A program made the position numbers and the translations under genes. The notes beneath the pieces are model-generated. The model saw only the letters and a program-made list of their open reading frames with translations, made no database searches and had not been told where the DNA came from. Below, piece after piece: positions 32,607 through 42,609 of a stretch of 64,000 nucleotides of DNA; position 1 is the first letter of the stretch, and each line of letters begins with the position of its first letter. This DNA comes from Anaeromyxobacter diazotrophicus (GTDB lineage: Bacteria; Myxococcota; Myxococcia; Myxococcales; Anaeromyxobacteraceae): assembly GCF_013340205.1 (NCBI RefSeq), contig NZ_BJTG01000002.1:62001-126000 (forward strand), written 5' to 3'.

Positions 32607-33818
32607 TCAGCCGGCGGCGGCGGCGAACGAGACCATGTCGGTGCCGTCCGTCCACTGGCCGTAGTGCAGCAGGCGCGCCCCGCGCCCGGCCGCCCGCATC
32701 GCGGCGTAGATCGGCGCCACCCCGCACAGCCGGCGGCGCTCGTCGTCCACGGTGGCGTCGCGGTGGAAGCCGGCCGCGTCCGCGCCGGCGAGGAAGCCGA
32801 GCGTATGGCGGTCCTGGGCGCCGAGCGCGGCCAGCTCCGCCGGGGTGGGGGCGCGCGCGTCGCCGTACTGCGGGCCGACGTGGGCCAGGTCGGCCCCCGC
32901 GACGCAGCAGACCTTCCGGCCGCGGGTGGCGCGCGCCAGCGCCGCCAGGAAGGCGCCGGTCGCGGCCGCAGGATCGTCGAGCTGCGAGATGGAGGAGCAG
33001 AGCACCGGGACGGCGCGGAACGGCCGGTCGCCCAGCACCCAGCGCAGCCACACCATCTGGAACTCGCAGGAGTGCTCGCCGGCGTGGACGAGCTCGTCGG
33101 AGAAGAGCTCCTCCTCCGAGAGCTCGGCGGCGAGCGCGTTCACCACCTCGCGATCGGTGGCGACGGTGCCGAGCGGCGTCGCGTAGTCCTGCCGGGTCAG
33201 CGTGTGGAGGTGGGGCGGCGAGGCGTGGGCGGTGCCGAAGACGACGAACAGGTCGGCGTCGCACCCCTCGAGCGCGCCGTAGGCGTGGGCGTAGGAGGCG
33301 CCGCCGCGGCGGAAGTCGATGTGGGGCGCGACCAGCAGCCGGACGCCCTCGCCGGCGCGCGATCGCTGGTCGCGCGGGCCTGGCCCGCCGGGCGCGGTGT
33401 AGAAGGACGCGAGCAGCTCGCGCAGCTCCGTCTCGTCGGCGGGGTAGGCGCCCCCGGCGCAGGCGGGGGCGCGCGGCCCGGAGCGGAACGCCGCCAGCGC
33501 TCCCTCGCGCCGCGCGCGGTAGACGGGCCCGTGCACGAGGCCCGCCTCGCTCGCCTGGGCCGCCACCCGCTCCACGTCGGCGAGCGGGATGCGGGCGCCC
33601 GCCTTCGCGAGCGCCCGCACCACCTCCGGCAGCTCGCGGGCGCCGTCGAAGTGCGCCAGGACCCAGTAGGCGGCCGGCGAGACCACCGCCGCGCCGTCCA
33701 GGATCCCCAGGGGATCGCGCAGGACCACCGCCGGGCTGCCGTCCTCCAGCTCGATCGGCCGCGGCTCGAGCGGGACGAGGCGCGGCCGGGTCAGTTCGTC
33801 CGGGGGCATGCGAAGCAT
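32607..33818 (-). CDS. MEMO family protein (AmmeMemoRadiSam system protein B) with an N-terminal PqqD-like domain
   Basis: 403 residues. Residues about 130-400 are a MEMO domain: GGAYPADETELRELL, the His-containing VAPHIDFRRGGASYAHAY, FVVFGTAHAS, HAGEHSCEFQMVWLRWVLG, and the end HYGQWTDGTDMVSFAAAA. MEMO proteins accompany a radical SAM enzyme and an AMMECR1 protein in bacteria. Neither partner is in the window. The first 110 residues (VVLRDPLGILDGAAVVSPAAYWVLAHFDG in parts, PEVVRALAKAGARIPLADV) look like a PqqD-type winged helix of the kind that binds peptide substrates of radical SAM enzymes. The start may be 33809 instead. It lies 41 bases downstream of ffh on the same strand. Confidence 0.65.
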   Translation of the reverse strand: MLRMPPDELTRPRLVPLEPRPIELEDGSPAVVLRDPLGILDGAAVVSPAAYWVLAHFDGARELPEVVRALAKAGARIPLADVERVAAQASEAGLVHGPVYRARREGALAAFRSGPRAPACAGGAYPADETELRELLASFYTAPGGPGPRDQRSRAGEGVRLLVAPHIDFRRGGASYAHAYGALEGCDADLFVVFGTAHASPPHLHTLTRQDYATPLGTVATDREVVNALAAELSEEELFSDELVHAGEHSCEFQMVWLRWVLGDRPFRAVPVLCSSISQLDDPAAATGAFLAALARATRGRKVCCVAGADLAHVGPQYGDARAPTPAELAALGAQDRHTLGFLAGADAAGFHRDATVDDERRRLCGVAPIYAAMRAAGRGARLLHYGQWTDGTDMVSFAAAAG

Positions 33819-33859
33819 GTAGCCGCGCAGGGGGGCACGCGCCGCACCCGCCCCGGGCG

Positions 33860-35509
<1,650 letters not shown>

Positions 35510-35652
35510 GCCGTCCCCGGTCCCGAAATCCCGTGTGAAGGTGGGGGTATAACACGACCGCAGGCCCTTTTCCGCCGGCGTCCCAGGGACGCGGCATGGG
35601 CCGCGCCCGCCGCTTCGTGCAAGGGTTCTCCCGGGGAGAGGGGGTGCCCGGG

Positions 35653-36066
35653 ATGGAGTGGAAGCGCGAGTTCGAGATCGGACACGAGGCCATCGACGCG
35701 CAGCACCAGGAGCTCTTCGCCCACGTGGGCGGCCTCCTCGCCGCCATCGCGGGCGGGCGGCAGGAGCAGGTCGGGCCGGCGCTCCAGTTCCTGCACCGCT
35801 ACGTCCTCGACCACTTCGCCGCCGAGCAGGGCCTCATGGCCGCCGCCGGCTACCCGCAGGCCGACGCCCACGCCGCGGAGCACGCGCGCTTCGCGAAGGA
35901 CCTCCTCGCGCTCGAGACGCAGCGCGGGGGGAACCCGGGGAACCCCTGGCTCGCCAGCAAGCTCGCGGTCGGCCTCGCCAGCTGGCTGCGCCAGCACGTG
36001 CTCGGCGCCGATCGCGAGCTGGGGCGGTTCCTGCGCGCGCAGGGCGAGCGCTCCGCGGCGGAGTAG
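35653..36066 (+). CDS. Bacteriohemerythrin
   Basis: 137 residues from ATG 35653, which follows GGAGAGGGG at suitable spacing and gives the usual N-terminus MEWKREFEIGHEAID. GTG 35644 or ATG 35596 would add residues not typical of the family. The di-iron ligands are in place: H in EIGHEAIDAQHQELF, H and E in HRYVLDHFAAEQGLM, HAAEHARFAKD, and H plus the D/E set in WLRQHVLGADREL. These bind O2 reversibly. In microaerobic or facultative bacteria such proteins act in oxygen storage or sensing. It stands alone on its strand, divergent from ffh. Confidence 0.85.
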   Translation: MEWKREFEIGHEAIDAQHQELFAHVGGLLAAIAGGRQEQVGPALQFLHRYVLDHFAAEQGLMAAAGYPQADAHAAEHARFAKDLLALETQRGGNPGNPWLASKLAVGLASWLRQHVLGADRELGRFLRAQGERSAAE

Positions 36067-36087
36067 GCCCCGCCGCCCCGGGGGCCG

Positions 36088-37995
36088 TCACGCCAGGAGC
36101 CGCGCCAGGTCCTCCGGGCTGGCCGGCTTCGCGAGGTGGTGGTCGAAGCCCGCCTTCAGGGCCGCCTCGACGTCCTCCGGCTGCGCGTAGCCGCTCACGG
36201 CCACGAGCCGCATCCCTCCTCCGCCCGCGCGGAGCGCCCGCGCCACCTCGTACCCGCTCATCCCGGGGAGCCCGAGGTCGCACAGCACGACGTCGGGCGG
36301 CCGGGCGCGAGCCCTTTCGAGGGCGGCCGGGCCGTCGTGGGCGACGTCCACCTCGTGCCCGAGCAGCGCGACGACGTCGGCCAGCGACCCGGCGGCGTCG
36401 GCGTTGTCGTCCACGATGAGGACCCGCCGGCCCTGGCTGGCTGGCGCCGCCGCGGGCGCCGGCGCCGCGGCGACGGCCCCCCCCTCGGCGAGCGGCAGGC
36501 GGACCACGAACTCGGCGCCCCGGCCCTTGCCGGCGCTCGCCGCCTCGACGGAGCCGCCGTGCAGCGCCGCGACCCCCTTCACGAGCGAGAGCCCGAGGCC
36601 GAGCCCCCCCTCGGTCCGGGCCAGCGTGCGCTCGCCCTGCACGAACGGCTCGAAGACCTTCCCGAGGAGCGCGGGCTCGATGCCGGCGCCCGTGTCGCGC
36701 ACGCGGATCTCGGCCTGGCCGCCGGCGACCGACAGCGAGAGCGTCACGGCGTCGCCCGGCCGGGTGAACTTGGCCGCGTTGTGCAGCAGGTTGCCGACGA
36801 TCTGGGCGACGCGGGTCGCGTCCGCGTCCGCCCAGGCGTCGCCGGCCGGCAGGGCGGTCGAGAAGCTCACGCCCCGGCCCTCCAGGACGGAGCGGAGGTC
36901 CTCGGCGGCGCGCGCCACCACCTCGCGCAGGTCCACCCGCTCCCGCCGCAGCGCGACCTTGCCGCGTGCGATCCGCGTCACGTCGAGCAGGTCGTCCACC
37001 AGCCGCGTCAGGTGGTCGGTCTGGCGCTCGATGATGGCGCGCGCCCGGCGCGCCTGCTCGCTCTCCGGGGCGGCGCGGCTCAGCAGGTAGATGGAGTTGC
37101 GGATGGGCGCGAGCGGGTTGCGGAGCTCGTGCGAGAGCATCCCCAGGAACTCGTCCTTGCGCCGGTCCGCCTCGCGCAGCTCCTCCTCGTGCTGCTTGCG
37201 GCCGGTGATGTCGCGCGAGATCCCGAGCAGCCCGACCACCCGCCCCGCCGCGTCGCGGTACGGCACCTTCCGCGAGAGCCACACGCGATCGGTCCCGTCC
37301 GGCATCGGCACGCGCTCCTCCAGCTCGGCCGGGGCGCCGCTCTCCATGATCCGGCGGTCGTTCTCCATGACCACGCGGGCCACCTCCGGGTCCTCGAGGA
37401 GCTCCGCGTCGGTCCGCCCCAGGACCTGCGCCAGCGGCTTGCCGATGAGCGCGACCGTGGCCGGGTTCGCGAAGCGCAGCTGGCCCTCCCGGCTCTTCGC
37501 GTAGATGGCGTCGGTCGAGGTGTCGCTGATCGCCCGGAGCAGGGCCATGCCCTCGCGCAGCGCCTCCTCCGCGCGCTTCTGCTCGGTGACGTCGAGGACG
37601 AGCGACAGGACAGAGGCCAGCCTGCCGTCCGGGCCGGCGACGGTCGAGTTGTACCACTCGCAGTGGATGACGGTGCCGTCCTTGCGGACGTTGCGGTTCC
37701 GGCTGACGTTGCGCGGCCGCCGGCCGCTCAGCATGTCCCCCATGACCTGCTCGACGAGCGGCCAGTCCTCCGCGTACACCCAGTTGAGCTGGTTGATGCG
37801 GTTGCCCACCGCCTCGGCGGCGGTCCAGCCGAACATCCGGGTGGCCTCGTCCGACCAGCGCGAGATGCGGAAGTCGGTCGACCACTCGATGACCGCGAGG
37901 GGCGAGTTCTCGAGCAGCGCGTCCAGCCGCTGCGTGGCCGCGCCTGCCTGCTCCTGCGGGCTGGCGGCGGGGGGAGGCGTGGGCGAGTCGGTCAT
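36088..37995 (-). CDS. Cytoplasmic hybrid histidine kinase: PAS-PAS-HisKA-HATPase-receiver
   Basis: 635 residues, with no membrane span. Two PAS domains lie at about 22-140 (PLAVIEWSTDFRISRWSDEA, ending DVTEQKRAEEAL) and 150-275 (ending ISRDITGRKQHEEEL). HisKA has the phospho-accepting His289 in MLSHELRNPL. The ATPase has N, G1 and G2 boxes (NLLHNAAKFTRPGD, RDTGAGIEP, EGGLGLGLSLVKG). A C-terminal receiver carries the acceptor Asp573 in LCDLGLPGMSGY, the acidic pair IVDDN and the K in HHLAKPASPED. The internal receiver implies a phosphorelay or self-regulation; no partner regulator is adjacent. The ligand sensed by the PAS domains is unknown. Confidence 0.85.
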   Translation of the reverse strand: MTDSPTPPPAASPQEQAGAATQRLDALLENSPLAVIEWSTDFRISRWSDEATRMFGWTAAEAVGNRINQLNWVYAEDWPLVEQVMGDMLSGRRPRNVSRNRNVRKDGTVIHCEWYNSTVAGPDGRLASVLSLVLDVTEQKRAEEALREGMALLRAISDTSTDAIYAKSREGQLRFANPATVALIGKPLAQVLGRTDAELLEDPEVARVVMENDRRIMESGAPAELEERVPMPDGTDRVWLSRKVPYRDAAGRVVGLLGISRDITGRKQHEEELREADRRKDEFLGMLSHELRNPLAPIRNSIYLLSRAAPESEQARRARAIIERQTDHLTRLVDDLLDVTRIARGKVALRRERVDLREVVARAAEDLRSVLEGRGVSFSTALPAGDAWADADATRVAQIVGNLLHNAAKFTRPGDAVTLSLSVAGGQAEIRVRDTGAGIEPALLGKVFEPFVQGERTLARTEGGLGLGLSLVKGVAALHGGSVEAASAGKGRGAEFVVRLPLAEGGAVAAAPAPAAAPASQGRRVLIVDDNADAAGSLADVVALLGHEVDVAHDGPAALERARARPPDVVLCDLGLPGMSGYEVARALRAGGGGMRLVAVSGYAQPEDVEAALKAGFDHHLAKPASPEDLARLLA

Positions 37996-38110
37996 CGGGT
38001 CGGCGCGACGCGGGGTGTAAACCTACGATAGCACCGGTGGGCGCGCCGTACGCTCGGTAGGGCTGGACGGCTCGTCCGGGTTGATGCGCCGCGACACGAT
38101 GGCCGCTCCC

Positions 38111-39646
38111 TCAGATGAAGCGCTTGAGGCCCGGCCAGAGCTCGCGGAGCGGCGCGAGCGGCTCGGCGCAGAGCCAGATGGGCCGCCGCCGCTCGTAGGG
38201 CATGTTCCAGGAGGAGTCGGGCGTTTCGCCCAGCTGCTCGAACCTCCGGCAGCGCCGGCGGAGCTCCTCCGCGCGCCCGCCCACCACCAAGAGCGCGGCG
38301 GGCTCCGGGGACGGCGGCCCCCACAGCCAGTAGCTGTTGTGCCCGCTGGAGCAAGGGGGCAGGCCCAGCGCCGGACCGTAGAGGTCGAGGGCGCCCGCCT
38401 CCCCGTAGTTCGCGGCAAAGAGGGCCGTGCGGGGGCGGAGGTCCCCCGGCACCGCGCGCCAGGCGCGCGCCACGGCCTCCGCCAGCTCCGGCCAGCCCAC
38501 CTGATCGGCGTAGAGCTGGGGCAGGCGCCCCGTCTCCGCGCGCTCGCCCACGTCCGGCTTCACGCCCAGGCGCGCCTGCCACGCCGCGAGCTGGGGCAGC
38601 GGCAAGATCGGGATCGCGAGCGGCGCCACGAGCGCGGCCGTCCCGGCCAGCGCCGCCACGGCGGCGGCCCGCCCGGCCACGCCGCGCAGCGCCCGCTCGG
38701 CCGCGCAGCCGCCCGCGGCCCACAGCACCGGGAACGCCGGCGCGAGGTAGTACGCCTTGCCGCCGAGGGCGCCGAGCTCGGCCGCCATGGCCAGGAACGC
38801 GACGCCCAGCCAGCGCCGCGTCCCGCCGCCGGAGAGCAGCAGCCAGGCGAGCCCGCCGAGCCAGAGCGGCGCCGCGGCGGGGTTCTGCTCGAGGAGCGTC
38901 TCGCCGAGGAACCCGCGCCAGGTGAAGGGGGCGTTCTTCTCGAGCTGCCCGTTGCGGAGCAGCTCCAGCATCGGGAACCCGTGCCGCGCCTGCCACAGGA
39001 GGTTCGGGAGCGCCAGCGCGGCCGCCAGGGCGAGACCGGCGGCGAGCCAGGGGGTGGCGAGCCGGCGGCGGGCGCTGCCGGCCGCGAGCCCGGCGAGGAG
39101 CGCCACCGCCCAGAAGGCCATGGAGTACTTGTTGAGGAGCCCGACGCCCACGAGCGCGCCCGCGGCGAGCCAGGCGCGCGGCGCGCCGTCCACCGCGCGC
39201 GCCGCGGCCAGCGCCAGCGCGGTGAAGAGGAGCGGGTCGAAGGCGTTCATGGTGAGGAGGTGGCCCACGCCGAGGAGCGCGGGGGCGCCGAGGGTCGCGA
39301 GCGCCGCGAGCCCCACCGCGAACCTGCCGCCCCCGAGGCGCCGCGCCAGCGCGGCCGCGGCGAGGACGGTGCCGGCGTGCGCCGCGTAGGCCGGCAGCCG
39401 GAGCCCGATGGGCGAGGTCCCGAAGAGCGCCGACGCCCCCCGGGCCACGACCGCGATGAGCGGGGGCTGATCCACGTAGCCCCACGCCAGGTGACGGCCG
39501 CAGGCGAGGAAGTAGAGCTCGTCGCGGAAGACGCCGTAGCGGTTCCCGCAGGCGAGGTGAAGTGCGAGCGCGGCCGCGGCGGCGGCGAGCGCCCAGCCGT
39601 AGCCGGAGAGCCCGGCGGCGCCGGAGGTCGGGACGGGATGTTTCAT
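38111..39646 (-). CDS. Glycosyltransferase family 39-like (ArnT/PMT_2) integral membrane protein
   Basis: 511 residues, starting at ATG 39646 just after a tRNA gene; the frame stays open upstream through the tRNA, which is coincidental. There are about 10-12 hydrophobic segments. The first periplasmic loop has the PMT_2 signature GNRYGVFRDELYFLACGRHLAWGYVDQPP (read in parts), whose acidic residues (RDE and VDQPP) match the catalytic Asp/Glu site of GT-C enzymes. GHLLTMNAFDPLLF and LLNKYSMAFW are also typical. Such enzymes transfer a sugar from a polyprenyl-phosphate donor onto lipid A or other envelope acceptors; the substrate is unknown. It is transcribed in the same direction as tRNA-Leu, 9 bases downstream of it. 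Confidence 0.7.
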   Translation of the reverse strand: MKHPVPTSGAAGLSGYGWALAAAAAALALHLACGNRYGVFRDELYFLACGRHLAWGYVDQPPLIAVVARGASALFGTSPIGLRLPAYAAHAGTVLAAAALARRLGGGRFAVGLAALATLGAPALLGVGHLLTMNAFDPLLFTALALAAARAVDGAPRAWLAAGALVGVGLLNKYSMAFWAVALLAGLAAGSARRRLATPWLAAGLALAAALALPNLLWQARHGFPMLELLRNGQLEKNAPFTWRGFLGETLLEQNPAAAPLWLGGLAWLLLSGGGTRRWLGVAFLAMAAELGALGGKAYYLAPAFPVLWAAGGCAAERALRGVAGRAAAVAALAGTAALVAPLAIPILPLPQLAAWQARLGVKPDVGERAETGRLPQLYADQVGWPELAEAVARAWRAVPGDLRPRTALFAANYGEAGALDLYGPALGLPPCSSGHNSYWLWGPPSPEPAALLVVGGRAEELRRRCRRFEQLGETPDSSWNMPYERRRPIWLCAEPLAPLRELWPGLKRFI

Positions 39647-39655
39647 AGCGTGAAG

Positions 39656-39741
39656 TAGGGCCGCCCGGGGTCGAACCGGGACTCCGCTCGCGCGGAAGCG
39701 GATTTTAAGTCCGCCGCGGCTGCCAGTTTCGCCACGGCCCC
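39656..39741 (-). tRNA. tRNA-Leu (anticodon TAA)
   Basis: 86 bases, class II. The acceptor stem is GGGGCCG with CGGCCCT (one G-U at the end), discriminator A, CCA not encoded. The anticodon arm is GCGGA-CTTAAAA-TCCGC, giving anticodon TAA (reads UUA). A long variable arm pairs TCCGC with GCGGA, and the T arm is CCCGG-TTCGACC-CCGGG. This is the rare leucine codon of a GC-rich genome. Confidence 0.93.
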
Positions 39742-39962
39742 ATGCCGTTGATGTTCGGTCACATCTTGCCATCGGCCGCGCCCGTGTGCCCGCTCTCCGC
39801 ATCAGGGCCTTACCCGGGCTGGCCGGGCCCCGCCGTGTGCGCGGGTGAAGGCGCATTCACTCTTAGTCCGCAGGCTGCGGCAGGACGCCTTGATGCCGGA
39901 CAGGTCCGCTCCACCGTGGGTCTGCTAGCGTCGCCCCTCGAACGCAACCACGAGGTCACTCC

Positions 39963-40418
39963 ATGACACTCCGCTCTTCCGTCCGCATGGCTCTCACCGC
40001 CGCGGTCGTCCTCGCCGCCTCCGGCTGCGCCTCGGTGCCCATGGCGCCCAAGGAGCGAGACGACGGCGCGAAGACCTTCGCGACGCGCTCCGGCATGGCG
40101 AACCTGTACATCTACCGGTCCTCGTCGCTCGGGACGGCCGTCAAGTTCCCGGTGGTCCTGGACGGAAAGATGATGGGCGAGCTCCCGGGCAAGACCTTCA
40201 TCCTGGCTCCGGTCGCGCCGGGTCCGCACACCGTCTACGTCTCGGCGGAGAACAGCGAGAGCGTGGCGGTCGACGCGCAGCCCGGCACGAACCACTACGT
40301 GCGGGTCTCGCCGGCCATCGGGTGGCTGTCCGCGCGGGTCGGCGTGGCGATCGTCAGCGACGAGAAGGAGGCCCGCAACGAGGTCGTGGAGTGCAGCCTC
40401 ATCCAGGGGATGCCCTGA
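39963..40418 (+). CDS. DUF2846-like lipoprotein
   Basis: 151 residues. A lipoprotein signal (ALTAAVVLAASGCAS, lipobox ASGC) precedes a domain containing MANLYIYRSSSLGTAVKFPV, LDGKMMGELPGKTFI, PGPHTVYV and GTNHYVRV. These are recurrent features of DUF2846 lipoproteins: a beta-sandwich with an aromatic-rich first strand. The function is unknown. Expected location is the periplasm, lipid-anchored. The gene is alone on its strand. The 220 bases upstream hold no gene, and I see only a weak TAGCGT -10-like box at 39926 with no matching -35. Confidence 0.6.
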   Translation: MTLRSSVRMALTAAVVLAASGCASVPMAPKERDDGAKTFATRSGMANLYIYRSSSLGTAVKFPVVLDGKMMGELPGKTFILAPVAPGPHTVYVSAENSESVAVDAQPGTNHYVRVSPAIGWLSARVGVAIVSDEKEARNEVVECSLIQGMP

Positions 40419-40566
40419 GCCGGGCGGCCTGAGCTGGCGGCGCGACCGGTAGGAGCGCCCGGACACGACGCCGACGTGACCTGCGGGGGGGCTGGATCGC
40501 GTCGACGTCGCGCCGAGCGGGCGCACATTACTCCAAGCACAGCCGGCGTCCAGCACTTCGAGCCGG

Positions 40567-40920
40567 CTACTGGGCGGCCAGCCAGTCGAGCGCGCTCGCC
40601 TCGTCGTCGAACAGCGCCAGCTCCTCGCGGCCGCGGGCCTGGACGTCGGCGGCGATGACCCTCCAGAAGCTCGAGCCCACCATGGCGCTCGCGCGGATGT
40701 GGGGGGTGTTCGCCTGGGCGCACGCCTTCAGCGCGGCGGCCGCCTCGCCGGTGAGGCGCGCGTAGAGGAGGGTGAGGGCGCGCACCGAGCGCGGCGGCTC
40801 CGCGGTCACGATCCTCCGCACCTGATCCGCCGCGACGATCAGATCGCGCGGCTCGAGCGCCGAGAGGTCGATGCGGAGGATGCGCGCGCCGCGGTGCTGG
40901 ACGAAGGTCGGTGCGAACAT
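40567..40920 (-). CDS. SpoIIAA/STAS-like small protein of unknown function
   Basis: 117 residues, no signal or membrane span. It alternates short strands and helices (ARILRIDLSALEPRDLIVAADQVRRIV, read in parts; VRALTLLYARLTGEAA). It ends with LALFDDEASALDWLAAQ, the ending seen in many SpoIIAA-like and STAS-type proteins, where it forms the last helix. A conserved phospho-acceptor serine cannot be assigned with confidence. A ribosome site is not evident before ATG 40920. I consider it real because of its codon pattern and the fold-like layout, but the family call is tentative. Confidence 0.4.
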   Translation of the reverse strand: MFAPTFVQHRGARILRIDLSALEPRDLIVAADQVRRIVTAEPPRSVRALTLLYARLTGEAAAALKACAQANTPHIRASAMVGSSFWRVIAADVQARGREELALFDDEASALDWLAAQ

Positions 40921-40987
40921 GCGCGCGCAGGATACTGGGCGGACCCGCCGCCCACCAACGCCTACATGCTCGCGGAGCGGGCGTCGC

Positions 40988-41674
40988 TCAGCCGAGGAGG
41001 GGCGCTTCCGTCCGGGCCGAGGTCCCGGCCACGGGCGCGCGGCGGCGATCGACGTAGGCCGCCCACGGCACGAACAGCCACAGGAGCAGGCCCGCCGCGG
41101 CGATGGCCCTCGGGCTCGGCGGCGGCGGTCCGAGGGCGCTCGCGGCGTAGATGCCGGCGAGCGCCGCGACGAGCCCCCAGAACGCGTAGCGCCCCGCCCG
41201 GCTGCGCGCGCGGGTGAAGCTGGCGTAGGCGAGCACGCCCGCCAGGAAGAGCGCGGACTCGACCGCGAGGGTCGCGGGGACGCTGTTCCACAGCCCGAGC
41301 CCCACCTTCGCCGCCCCCGGCGCGAGCGGCAGATCGGGGCGGTGCGACGCGAGATCGAGGACCCAGTGCGAGACGACGAGCGCCGCGACCACCGCCGCCT
41401 CGCGCCGGCGCCCGGTCCGCCACAGGTAGGCGCCGCCGAGCGCCGCCGCCCACGCGACCACCAGGGCCAGGCTATGCGTCCAGGGGTAATGCACGAACGC
41501 GAGCGGCGTGAAGGCGGTGTCGCCGGGCGCGACGCGCACCTCCTCCACGCCCGCCAGCACCAGCGCCGGCCAGACGAGGTCGAGCCACTGCGCCGCCAGG
41601 AAGAGCGTGCCGAGCGACGCGCGCGGCGCCGCGCGCTTGGCGGCGAGCGCGACCGCGAAGTGCCCGAGGAACAC
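40988..41674 (-). CDS. DUF457/YdjM-like membrane-bound metal-dependent hydrolase
   Basis: 228 residues from GTG 41674. It opens with FLGHFAVALAAKRAAP and soon has AAQWLDLVWPALVL. The pattern HYPWTHSLALVVAWA and VVSHWVLDLASHRPDLPL places His and Asp residues at membrane edges, as in LexA-regulated YdjM-type (DUF457) integral membrane proteins that are predicted hydrolases. Six or so hydrophobic segments follow. The substrate is unknown. It is 13 bases downstream of the HMA-domain gene on the same strand, so they may be cotranscribed. Confidence 0.6.
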   Translation of the reverse strand: MFLGHFAVALAAKRAAPRASLGTLFLAAQWLDLVWPALVLAGVEEVRVAPGDTAFTPLAFVHYPWTHSLALVVAWAAALGGAYLWRTGRRREAAVVAALVVSHWVLDLASHRPDLPLAPGAAKVGLGLWNSVPATLAVESALFLAGVLAYASFTRARSRAGRYAFWGLVAALAGIYAASALGPPPPSPRAIAAAGLLLWLFVPWAAYVDRRRAPVAGTSARTEAPLLG

Positions 41675-41687
41675 GCCCCGAGCCCGG

Positions 41688-42077
41688 CTAGTCCTGCTTG
41701 GGCGCGCCGGCCTTGAACCCGAGCTCGTCGATCCGCTTCGCGAGCTGGGCCGGGTCCACCTGGCCCTTCTCGTAGGCGACCACCGCCTGGCCCTGCTCGA
41801 CGCTCGCGTCCACCGACTTCACGCCCTTCACCTGGCCGAGCGCCGTCTTCACGCGCGAGGTGCAGTGGTCGCAGTGCATCCCCGAGACGGGGATGGTCAC
41901 CCGCGCCTGGCCGGCCGGCAGCGCCTCGGCCTGCGCGGCGCCGGCGGCGGCCGGTCCGGCGGCCTTGCCGGCGTGGGCGTGCGCGGCGGAGTCCTTGTGC
42001 ATGTCGCAGTCGGCGCAGGCGAGCGCGGCGGCGGGCGCGAGGACGAGGGCGGCGGCGAGGAGGACGAGGCGGGTCAT
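41688..42077 (-). CDS. Secreted heavy-metal-associated (HMA) domain protein
   Basis: 129 residues. ATG 42077 is chosen because AAGGAG lies 7 bases upstream and the product then starts with a signal peptide (MTRLVLLAAALVLAPAAALA). A longer frame from 42110 has no such support. After a His/Cys-containing start (CADCDMHKD) and an Ala-rich linker comes an HMA domain with the metal-binding motif GMHCDHCTSRV. This is the CxxC fold used by copper chaperones and P-type ATPases and by the periplasmic MerP. It is expected to bind Cu(I) or a similar soft metal in the periplasm. No metal ATPase is adjacent. Confidence 0.75.
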   Translation of the reverse strand: MTRLVLLAAALVLAPAAALACADCDMHKDSAAHAHAGKAAGPAAAGAAQAEALPAGQARVTIPVSGMHCDHCTSRVKTALGQVKGVKSVDASVEQGQAVVAYEKGQVDPAQLAKRIDELGFKAGAPKQD

Positions 42078-42165
42078 GGGCAGCTCCTTGAGGGAAACGT
42101 GGAATTTCACCGGGGAAGCCGGCGGGCGCTCGTCCCGCGCGGGACCTGACGCGGCGCCGCAGGCC

Positions 42166-42609
42166 CTACCGGCCGTCGATGCGGACGCTCGCCACGGCCA
42201 GCGCGATCTCGCGCAGGAAGAGCACGAGCGCCACCGTGAAGGCGAGCATGGCGGCGACGAAGAGCACCGCCACCACGCGCGACGCGTTGAAGTGCAGCAC
42301 CGAGCCGAGGAAGAGCACTGAGATAATGGAGCAGACGAGCAGCGCCGCCGTGACCCCCGCGCTGATGGCCAGGTTGATGAGGTGGCGGCGCCGGCCCTGC
42401 AGCACGAGCTCGTCGTGGTAGCGCGCGCGGGCGTCGGCCGGGGCCGCCGCGGCCGCGTTCACCACCACCCGCGCCCGATCGACGATGCGCCCGAGCCGCG
42501 TGCTCAGCAGGCCGAGGAAGGTGCCGAGCGCCGTGAGCAGGAAGACCGGCGCCACCGAGAGCTGGATGGTGCGGGCGAGGCTGCTGAGCTCCGTGTCGGT
42601 GGGGATCAT
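42166..42609 (-). CDS. DUF2721 family membrane protein
   Basis: 147 residues starting at an ATGA overlap with the kdd stop. The first hydrophobic segment is in SLARTIQLSVAPVFLLTALGTFLGLLSTRLGRIVDRARV (read in parts), the signature region of DUF2721. Two further spans follow after a basic loop (ISAGVTAALLVCSIISVLF and VVAVLFVAAMLAFTVALVLF). The function is unknown. The overlap shows translational coupling to kdd, which is an unexpected partner. Confidence 0.7.
   Translation of the reverse strand: MIPTDTELSSLARTIQLSVAPVFLLTALGTFLGLLSTRLGRIVDRARVVVNAAAAAPADARARYHDELVLQGRRRHLINLAISAGVTAALLVCSIISVLFLGSVLHFNASRVVAVLFVAAMLAFTVALVLFLREIALAVASVRIDGR

Noticed and set aside
39647-39856. N-terminal extension of the GT39-like protein across the tRNA-Leu gene
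   Set aside because: The region encodes a well-formed tRNA and the extension has no family likeness; the ATG at 39646 starts just before the first membrane segment.
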